From positions 1 to 19,058 of the forward strand of contig QILH01000308.1 of assembly GCA_003233255.1 (NCBI GenBank): 19,058 bases of DNA, written 5' to 3'. Shown piece by piece: positions 14,398-19,058 of this stretch. Position 1 is the first letter of the stretch; every line of letters starts with the position of its first letter. This DNA comes from Gammaproteobacteria bacterium (GTDB taxonomy: Bacteria; Pseudomonadota; Gammaproteobacteria; UBA6429; Thiohalophilaceae). A program made the position numbers and the translations under genes. The notes under the pieces were generated by a model. The model saw nothing but the letters and a program-made list of their open reading frames with translations. It ran no database searches and was not told the DNA's origin.

Positions 14398-15123
14398 ATG
14401 AACGAAAAACCCTGGCAACGACAAGCCTGCATAAACCCAAAGACAGACAGTGCATTGTCGCGAGAGTCGTGGAAGATTTTTCAGATCATGGCCGAATTTG
14501 TAGAAGGCTTTGAACGGCTGGCCTGCATCAAACCCTCGGTTAGCGTGTTTGGATCCGCCCGACTAAACAATGAGCATCCATTTTATACGCTGACGGTAGA
14601 TATATCGCGCGCCTTATCCGATGCCGGCTTTTCCGTGGTCAGCGGTGGCGGCCCCGGCCTCATGGAGGCCGCCAATTTAGGGGCTTATGAAGGGCGTGCC
14701 AATAGCATTGGCTTAAACATACAATTGCCTCATGAGCAGGTGAATAATCCCTATCAGGATATTTCTCTCAGCTTTCAACATTTTTTCGCGCGTAAAGTGA
14801 TGTTTGTAAAATATGCGTCTGCCTATGTGGTCATGCCCGGCGGATTTGGTACTCTGGATGAATTCGCTGAAATATTAACGCTGGTACAAACGGGTAAATC
14901 ACGTAAAATCCCCATCATCCTGGTGCATAAACCCTTCTGGCAGGGCTTACTCGACTGGCTAAAGGCCAGCATGGTGAGTCATAAAACCATCAAGCCCGAG
15001 GATCTGGACCTTATTCAAATACTAGAAACCCCACAGGAAATTCTGGATGCGATCTTTACTCACTATGAACACCGAGGCTTTGAACCTTCGGCAGAAGAAG
15101 CTGAAAAACTGCTGCACCTTTAG
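14398..15123 (+). CDS. LOG-family protein (TIGR00730), probable nucleoside-monophosphate phosphoribohydrolase
   Basis: This Rossmann-fold protein of about 241 residues was formerly annotated as lysine decarboxylase-like. Characterised members cleave the N-glycosidic bond of cytokinin-type or other nucleoside monophosphates. The diagnostic motifs are both present: GGGPGLMEAANLGAYEG and PGGFGTLDEFAE (the PGGxGTxxE signature). The N-terminal SRESWKIFQIMAEFVEGFE matches the usual family start. An upstream TTG at 14323 could extend the frame by 25 residues, but those residues look non-conserved, so the ATG at 14398 is preferred. It overlaps the DUF2782 gene downstream and shares its transcript. 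The physiological substrate in bacteria of this type is unknown. Confidence 0.88.
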   Translation: MNEKPWQRQACINPKTDSALSRESWKIFQIMAEFVEGFERLACIKPSVSVFGSARLNNEHPFYTLTVDISRALSDAGFSVVSGGGPGLMEAANLGAYEGRANSIGLNIQLPHEQVNNPYQDISLSFQHFFARKVMFVKYASAYVVMPGGFGTLDEFAEILTLVQTGKSRKIPIILVHKPFWQGLLDWLKASMVSHKTIKPEDLDLIQILETPQEILDAIFTHYEHRGFEPSAEEAEKLLHL

Positions 15124-15568
15124 TGTGCTGTTTTATTTTTTTCTGATCCCGACAGGATATGCGCTTGGCGACACCCCTGCACCGCCTCAACAAGGTGAAA
15201 AGACCAGGGCAAGCGCTGCGAAGGAAACGGCTCCACCGGCATTACCAAAAGAGCAAACGTCCCCAGAAAAACAACCTGGCGGGAAATCCATCATGCAAAC
15301 CCACCCACCCGTTGTAACAAAAGATAAGGGGCCGGCCAGCGATGACAGTCGCAACATACCCGAACCCGAGGTCAATATTATTCACCGCAAGAACACGACG
15401 ATTGAGGAATATCGAATCAATGGGCGCCTGCGCTATGTGAAGATTACCCCGAAAAATGGCAAGCCTTACTACCTGGTGGATAAAGACGGCGACGGTGAAC
15501 TGGAGACCCGGCATAGCGATCTGGATGGCATCCCGCCAATTAACGAATGGATCCTGTTAAAATGGTAA
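15047..15568 (+). CDS. DUF2782 domain protein, exported
   Basis: This 173-residue protein of unknown function has a DUF2782 C-terminal domain (about residues 108-173), recognisable by VNIIHRKNTTIEEYRINGRL, YLVDKDGDGE and the terminal PINEWILLKW. An N-terminal hydrophobic signal segment (FSVLFYFFLIPTGYALG) is followed by a Pro/Lys/Thr-rich, probably disordered linker (about 40-105), so it should act in the envelope or periplasm. The lipobox Cys is absent. The ATG at 15047 has AGGAA seven bases upstream and overlaps the LOG gene by 77 bp. The ATG at 15065 is an alternative that would shorten an unusually long n-region. DUF2782 genes typically sit beside polA in gammaproteobacteria (PA5494 in P. 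aeruginosa, from memory). Confidence 0.85.
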   Translation: MRSLLTMNTEALNLRQKKLKNCCTFSVLFYFFLIPTGYALGDTPAPPQQGEKTRASAAKETAPPALPKEQTSPEKQPGGKSIMQTHPPVVTKDKGPASDDSRNIPEPEVNIIHRKNTTIEEYRINGRLRYVKITPKNGKPYYLVDKDGDGELETRHSDLDGIPPINEWILLKW

Positions 15569-15581
15569 TATACGGCTAGCC

Positions 15582-15590
15582 TGTGGATAA
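15582..15590 (-). promoter_or_regulatory. Single DnaA-box match
   Basis: TGTGGATAA is the exact complement of the strong DnaA box TTATCCACA. A degenerate second copy (TTGTGGAAA, 15594-15602) follows in the same orientation. There is no cluster or AT-rich unwinding repeat, so it is not an origin. It could be a titration or regulatory box, or chance. Confidence 0.3.
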
Positions 15591-15669
15591 GTTTGTGGAA
15601 AATTCTGATGACCGGAAATCGAAATACCACTAGTCGTATAAAAACAACAACATAAGTTCTGCGCCACTC

Positions 15670-15686
15670 TATAATATTGATATAAT
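15670..15686 (+). promoter_or_regulatory. Tandem perfect -10 boxes upstream of the TRAP operon
   Basis: Two exact TATAAT hexamers lie at 15670-15675 and 15681-15686 in the 239-bp gap before dctQ. The best -35 partner for the second is a weak TTCTGC at 15657-15662 (18-bp spacing), so activator help would be expected. The leader would be about 115 nt. No other strong promoter was seen in 15569-15807. Confidence 0.35.
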
Positions 15687-15807
15687 TCAATTAGATAGCC
15701 GTACTTTATAGCAGCAGCAAGACAACGCCATTAAATCGCCACGTAACTTGTTGATTTTTAACATTGTGCATAACTAAATCCATTAACCACTATTTAACTA
15801 GGTGTGA

Positions 15808-16380
15808 ATGCCATTAATGGCCGCTAAATCGTTAAAATATACCGCCAGCCAGTTTGCACAGCGTATAGATCAGACCATTGATATGCTGGGCCGAGGCATT
15901 GCCTGGATGACCATTGCGATGGTACTGATCATGGCCACCGTAGTCGTATTGCGTTTCGTGTTTGATATAGGCTGGGTATGGTTGCAGGAGAGCGTGAACT
16001 ACCTGCATGCGTACATTTTTATGCTCGGCGCCGCCTATACTCTCCGCCATGATAGCCATGTCAGGGTCGACGTGTTTTACCGACAGATGTCTATAAAACG
16101 CAAGGCGCTGGTTGATCTCCTGGGCACCTTGTTTTTACTCATTCCAGTTTGTGGCTTTATTTTTTATGCCAGCTGGGCAGCGACACTTGAATCCTGGTCT
16201 GCACTTGAAGGTTCCCAGCGTACCGGCGGTCTCGACTTCGCTTATATTCTCAAATCGAGCATGTTGTTGATGCCTGCACTGCTTATCTTGCAGGGCCTGG
16301 CCATCAGCATTCAAAAATCATTAATTATTATCGATCCATCCGCAAACCCACCTGATTCACGGGGATTATCGAATGGCTGA
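15808..16380 (+). CDS. TRAP transporter small permease (DctQ family)
   Basis: This 190-residue inner-membrane protein has four hydrophobic segments, the standard DctQ topology. It pairs with the large permease in a tripartite ATP-independent periplasmic transporter that imports an organic acid or similar solute with sodium. The family-like features are LRFVFDIGWVWLQESVNYLHAYIFMLGAAYTLRHDSHVRVDVFY, seen as the QES/N and HVRVD motifs around residues 60-90. The start is the ATG at 15808, with AGGTG upstream. It overlaps dctM by 8 bp. It resembles the mannitol/chloroaromatic-type subfamily (COG4665), recalled rather than searched. The substrate is unknown. Confidence 0.88.
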   Translation: MPLMAAKSLKYTASQFAQRIDQTIDMLGRGIAWMTIAMVLIMATVVVLRFVFDIGWVWLQESVNYLHAYIFMLGAAYTLRHDSHVRVDVFYRQMSIKRKALVDLLGTLFLLIPVCGFIFYASWAATLESWSALEGSQRTGGLDFAYILKSSMLLMPALLILQGLAISIQKSLIIIDPSANPPDSRGLSNG

Positions 16381-17797
16381 GTTGATGATCATCTTATTAG
16401 TATTGACGGTATTTCTGATTTTGCTCAGTGGTTATCCCGTCGCGTTCGCCTATGGCGGGGCCGCTTTGTTTTTCTATTTCATCGGCATCATGTTTATGCC
16501 CAATATCTTTGATGGCACGGCCATGAATCTGTTTGATAATAATCTGGTCGGCCTGATTTCCCGGCGGGACATGCTCATCGCCGTGCCGTTGTTTGTATTT
16601 ATGGGCGTCATGCTCGAACGTTCAAAGGTAGCTGAAAATTTACTGGAGACCATGGGCTTGTTATTCGGCCCGGTGCGGGGTGGATTGGGAATCTCAGTTT
16701 TGTTGGTGGGGGTGTTGCTGGCCGCCAGCACCGGTATCGTCGGCGCGACGGTTGTGACGATGGGATTGTTGTCATTACCGACCATGTTAAAACGAAATTA
16801 TGATCCCAAGATTGCCGCCGGCACGATCTGCGCATCAGGAACATTGGGCCAGATCATTCCCCCGTCGATCGTTTTAATCCTGCTCGGCGATCAGATTGCC
16901 AGTGAATACCAGAACGCCCAGTCATCAATGAACAACTTCGCACCGGACACCGTGTCGGTCGGCGATCTGTTTGCCGGAGCCTTGATTCCGGGTTTAATTC
17001 TGGTCGGCCTGTATCTTGTGTATTTAATGGCCGTCGCCTATTTCAAACCCGATAGCATGCCGGCTATTCCCAAAGAAGAACGTAACCTGGATCGCCAGCA
17101 ACTATTGCTTAAAACCCTGACCGCGCTCGTTCCTCCAGTTTTATTGATTGTACTGGTGCTGGGCGCTATTTTTGTCGGTGCCGCCGCCGCTTATGAAGCC
17201 GCCTCTATTGGTGCACTCGGTGCAATTGCGCTGGCCGCGGTTAATAAAAAACTGGACTGGAATATCCTGCGTGAAGTCATGCGTAGCACGGTGCGCATCA
17301 CCAGCATGGTATTTCTAATCTTCATCGGCGCCATGTTGTTTACTGCCACCTTCAAGGGCTTCGGTGGCAATGAGATCGTTGAAGGTTTACTGGTCGATTT
17401 ACCCGGTGGTGTATTCGGTGCCATGTTTATCATCATGCTAATTATGTTTTTACTCGGTTTTATTCTGGACTTTATTGAAATCAGTTTAGTCATCGTACCG
17501 ATCGTGGCACCAATTATTTTTATGTTTGGCTTTGACCCTGATACCGGCATTCAGGATCCAACCCAGATAATTCACCCCGTCTGGTTCGGGGTGATGATTG
17601 CCATAAATTTACAAACGTCTTTTTTAACCCCGCCGTTTGGCTTTTCATTATTTTATTTACGGGGCGTGGCTCCAGCTGAAATCACGACCATGGATATTTA
17701 TAAAGGTGTGATTCCGTTTATTGGTATTCAGCTATTCACCCTGGTATTGCTGGCACTCTGGCCCGAACTGGCCACCTGGCTAGCCGACAAGATCTAG
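16373..17797 (+). CDS. TRAP transporter large permease (DctM family)
   Basis: This 474-residue polytopic protein (about 12 hydrophobic segments) forms the transport channel with DctQ. The DctM features include GYPVAFAYGGAA near the N-terminus, SRRDMLIAVPLFVFMG, the GILASTG-like AASTGIVGATVVTMGLL, and GTLGQIIPPSIVLILLGD with the characteristic PPS turn. The second half has GFILDFIEISLVIVPIV and TPPFGFSLFYLRG. It resembles the COG4664 subgroup. The start is coupled to dctQ by an 8-bp overlap, with GGGGA upstream. No substrate-binding protein gene lies next to it in the window, although such transporters need one. Confidence 0.93.
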   Translation: MAELMIILLVLTVFLILLSGYPVAFAYGGAALFFYFIGIMFMPNIFDGTAMNLFDNNLVGLISRRDMLIAVPLFVFMGVMLERSKVAENLLETMGLLFGPVRGGLGISVLLVGVLLAASTGIVGATVVTMGLLSLPTMLKRNYDPKIAAGTICASGTLGQIIPPSIVLILLGDQIASEYQNAQSSMNNFAPDTVSVGDLFAGALIPGLILVGLYLVYLMAVAYFKPDSMPAIPKEERNLDRQQLLLKTLTALVPPVLLIVLVLGAIFVGAAAAYEAASIGALGAIALAAVNKKLDWNILREVMRSTVRITSMVFLIFIGAMLFTATFKGFGGNEIVEGLLVDLPGGVFGAMFIIMLIMFLLGFILDFIEISLVIVPIVAPIIFMFGFDPDTGIQDPTQIIHPVWFGVMIAINLQTSFLTPPFGFSLFYLRGVAPAEITTMDIYKGVIPFIGIQLFTLVLLALWPELATWLADKI

Positions 17798-17805
17798 CAA
17801 TCACC

Positions 17806-18180
17806 ATGACACGCTCAAAGTGGTTTGCAATTATTTTTATTGGCACAGCCCTTCTCATTAGCTACGTAATCATGCAGCGCATACCCCATGATGTTGTACT
17901 ACACATTAATGATAAGTGGCATGTTATGTTGATCAACGAAAATCAGACTAACCATATTCGCTTCGACTCACAACAGTTCAAACTCATCAAACAGGATAAA
18001 GCCAACCTTTGGTTAAGCGGCATGGGCGAACTTCGTTGGCAACAACATTCCATCACAGTTAAGGAATTAGATCTCACTTTTAATAAGACCGTAATTTCAA
18101 CATCAAAGAAGTTATTGGTCGTAAATCTGTTTTTTTATCCCGATGGCCGTGTGCTAAAAGGCAAAGCTGGGCTAAAATAA
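17806..18180 (+). CDS. Unrecognised small membrane-anchored protein
   Basis: This 124-residue protein does not match a family I know. An N-terminal hydrophobic helix (WFAIIFIGTALLISYVIM, about residues 6-23) preceded by basic residues indicates a membrane anchor or uncleaved signal. The remaining 100 residues should be periplasmic and look beta-rich, with a repeated mix of charged and hydrophobic residues and no Cys. It starts 8 bp after the dctM stop, so it is likely co-transcribed with the TRAP genes, but the Shine-Dalgarno is weak. A role in the transporter is only suggested by position. Confidence 0.65.
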   Translation: MTRSKWFAIIFIGTALLISYVIMQRIPHDVVLHINDKWHVMLINENQTNHIRFDSQQFKLIKQDKANLWLSGMGELRWQQHSITVKELDLTFNKTVISTSKKLLVVNLFFYPDGRVLKGKAGLK

Positions 18181-18216
18181 TATCAACTACGAATAAAATA
18201 TTAATCAGGTACGCAA

Positions 18217-18618
18217 ATGAGCAATAAAAAAGAAATCAGTGAAGAACAGTGGCAACAACAGCTCACGGCAGACGAATACAACATTACTCGTAAACACGGA
18301 ACCGAGCGTGCCTTTACCGGTAAATACTGGGATTGCAAGGAAAAGGGACAATACACCTGTAAGTGCTGCGGTGAACCGCTTTTTCTATCGGATACCAAAT
18401 TTGATTCTGGTACAGGTTGGCCGAGCTTTTTTCAACCTGTTGATAAACAGGCGATAGGTGAAACCCGTGATATGACGCTGGGTGTGGAACGTGTCGAAGT
18501 TCATTGTAATAAATGCGATTCGCATCTTGGGCATATCTTCCCGGATGGCCCACAACCGACAGGGCTTCGATATTGCATTAATTCTGCGTCGCTCGATCTA
18601 AAAGCGGATAAAAAATAA
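18217..18618 (+). CDS. msrB: Peptide methionine (R)-S-oxide reductase MsrB
   Basis: This 133-residue cytosolic repair enzyme reduces the R-epimer of methionine sulfoxide in proteins using thioredoxin. The zinc-binding pairs are C48/C51 (CKCC) and C97/C100 (CNKC). The family core GTGWPSF and HLGHIFPDGP is intact, and the catalytic Cys is C120 in GLRYCINSASL. No signal peptide is present. AGGTA precedes the ATG. It lies 36 bp after the unknown small gene and may be read from the TRAP transcript or from its own promoter. Confidence 0.96.
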   Translation: MSNKKEISEEQWQQQLTADEYNITRKHGTERAFTGKYWDCKEKGQYTCKCCGEPLFLSDTKFDSGTGWPSFFQPVDKQAIGETRDMTLGVERVEVHCNKCDSHLGHIFPDGPQPTGLRYCINSASLDLKADKK

Positions 18619-18645
18619 TAAATCTTTACCCAAATTAGTTTTTAG

Positions 18646-18681
18646 TTGCTCAGCAGAATAAATTTTTATTCTGATTAGCAA
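18646..18681. terminator. AT-rich hairpin between convergent msrB and GFA genes
   Basis: CAGAATAAA (18654-18662) and TTTATTCTG (18665-18673) pair perfectly around TT. TTGCT/AGCAA (18646-18650, 18677-18681) extends the stem beyond a 3x3 internal loop. The site lies between two converging genes, so it may act as a bidirectional terminator. The low GC content and short T-tracts make this weak. Confidence 0.4.
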
Positions 18682-18683
18682 GT

Positions 18684-19058
18684 TTAATCAAACACACCTT
18701 CTGGCAATTCATCAAATGCAGGAATATCATCGGCAGGCGTGAACCAGCTTGCCTTCGATCCAACATATACATTCGATACTGGCTTAACCTCTACATCGCC
18801 CTCCAGACAGGCTAGCGCGATACTCAGATAACGGCTCTTACGCGGCAGGTAATTCATTAAACGCGAGCCACACTCCGAGCAAAAGGCTCTTAGCCCCGGT
18901 CGATCTTTAAATTCCGAGATCTTGTCTTCACCTTTAATGAACTTAAAGGTATCTCCTTTGGCAAACACCTGGGTCGCAAACGCCGCACCGTGGGCGCGAC
19001 GACAGCGCGAACAATGACAGTTAAAGGTTTTTTCTGGAATTAATTCAACCTCAAATTC
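18684..19058 (-). CDS. GFA-family (CENP-V/GFA) zinc-binding protein, 5' truncated
   Basis: The minus-strand frame is open from the window edge to TAA at 18686-18684, giving 124 residues without the natural start. It has the GFA (formaldehyde-activating enzyme-like) zinc signature: CHCSRCRRAHGAAFAT near the visible N-terminus and CSECGSRL further on. The first Cys-x-Cys of the zinc site probably lies outside the window. A shorter reading beginning at GTG 18968 would lose the zinc-binding CHCSRC region and is rejected as the true start. Enzymatic activity towards S-hydroxymethylglutathione is proven only for few members, so only the fold is assigned. It converges with msrB. Confidence 0.85.
   Translation of the reverse strand, partial: EFEVELIPEKTFNCHCSRCRRAHGAAFATQVFAKGDTFKFIKGEDKISEFKDRPGLRAFCSECGSRLMNYLPRKSRYLSIALACLEGDVEVKPVSNVYVGSKASWFTPADDIPAFDELPEGVFD

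Noticed and set aside
15582..15686. Replication origin
   Set aside because: Only one exact DnaA box, no repeat cluster and no origin-linked genes such as dnaA, dnaN or gidA.
17191..17550. 119-residue minus-strand reading frame inside dctM
   Set aside because: It is antisense to well-conserved DctM membrane segments and its Lys/Pro/Ile-rich composition is what the complement of hydrophobic codons gives.
1..19058. CRISPR array, tRNA, rRNA, prophage or IS element
   Set aside because: No regularly spaced repeats, no cloverleaf or rRNA-like stretch, and no integrase or transposase coding region was found on either strand.

Overview
The window looks like a chromosomal segment of a free-living, respiring gammaproteobacterium with moderate GC. 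The clues are a diheme cytochrome c4 and a cytochrome c5 next to engB and polA, a system II (ResB/CcsA) cytochrome c maturation pair, a DsbA, a TRAP transporter and a DUF2782 protein beside polA. From memory, the order diguanylate cyclase - EEP phosphatase-like protein - dsbA - cytochrome c4/c5 - engB - polA - DUF2782 matches the Pseudomonas aeruginosa PA5487-PA5494 neighbourhood. Relative to that block this window carries extra genes: an acetolactate synthase-like gene and resB-ccsA. No phage, transposase, CRISPR, tRNA or rRNA was seen.

Layout. 1-243 (+): 3' end of an unrecognised gene. 283-3039 (-): EEP-family hydrolase followed by a GGDEF diguanylate cyclase, driven by a good sigma70-like promoter at 3079-3107. 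3238-4869 (-): TPP-dependent acetolactate synthase-like enzyme with a 19-bp palindrome just upstream. 4959-9226 (-): resB, ccsA, a short degenerate outer-membrane-protein remnant, and dsbA. 9374-10305 (-): cytochrome c5 and c4, closed by a strong terminator. 10488-11123 (+): engB. 11124-11465: gene-free gap holding a REP-like palindrome and a candidate small RNA. 11466-14171 (-): polA. 14398-15568 (+): LOG-family protein overlapping a DUF2782 protein. 15808-18618 (+): TRAP DctQ and DctM, a small unknown membrane-anchored protein, and msrB. 18684-19058 (-): 5'-truncated GFA-family zinc protein.

How the genes fit together. The central minus-strand genes form an envelope redox module: ResB/CcsA deliver and attach heme to apocytochromes, DsbA handles periplasmic disulfides, and c4/c5 are respiratory cytochromes that need such maturation. 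EngB (ribosome assembly) and PolA (DNA repair and replication) are housekeeping genes. The downstream plus-strand genes are for uptake (TRAP) and methionine sulfoxide repair.

The most interesting element is the candidate small RNA at about 11227-11372 on the minus strand. It has three predicted stem-loops whose loops all expose C-rich stretches, a terminator with a T-tract, and an RpoE/AlgU-like promoter. It lies between polA and engB, which is where Spot 42 (enterobacteria) and ErsA (Pseudomonas) are encoded.
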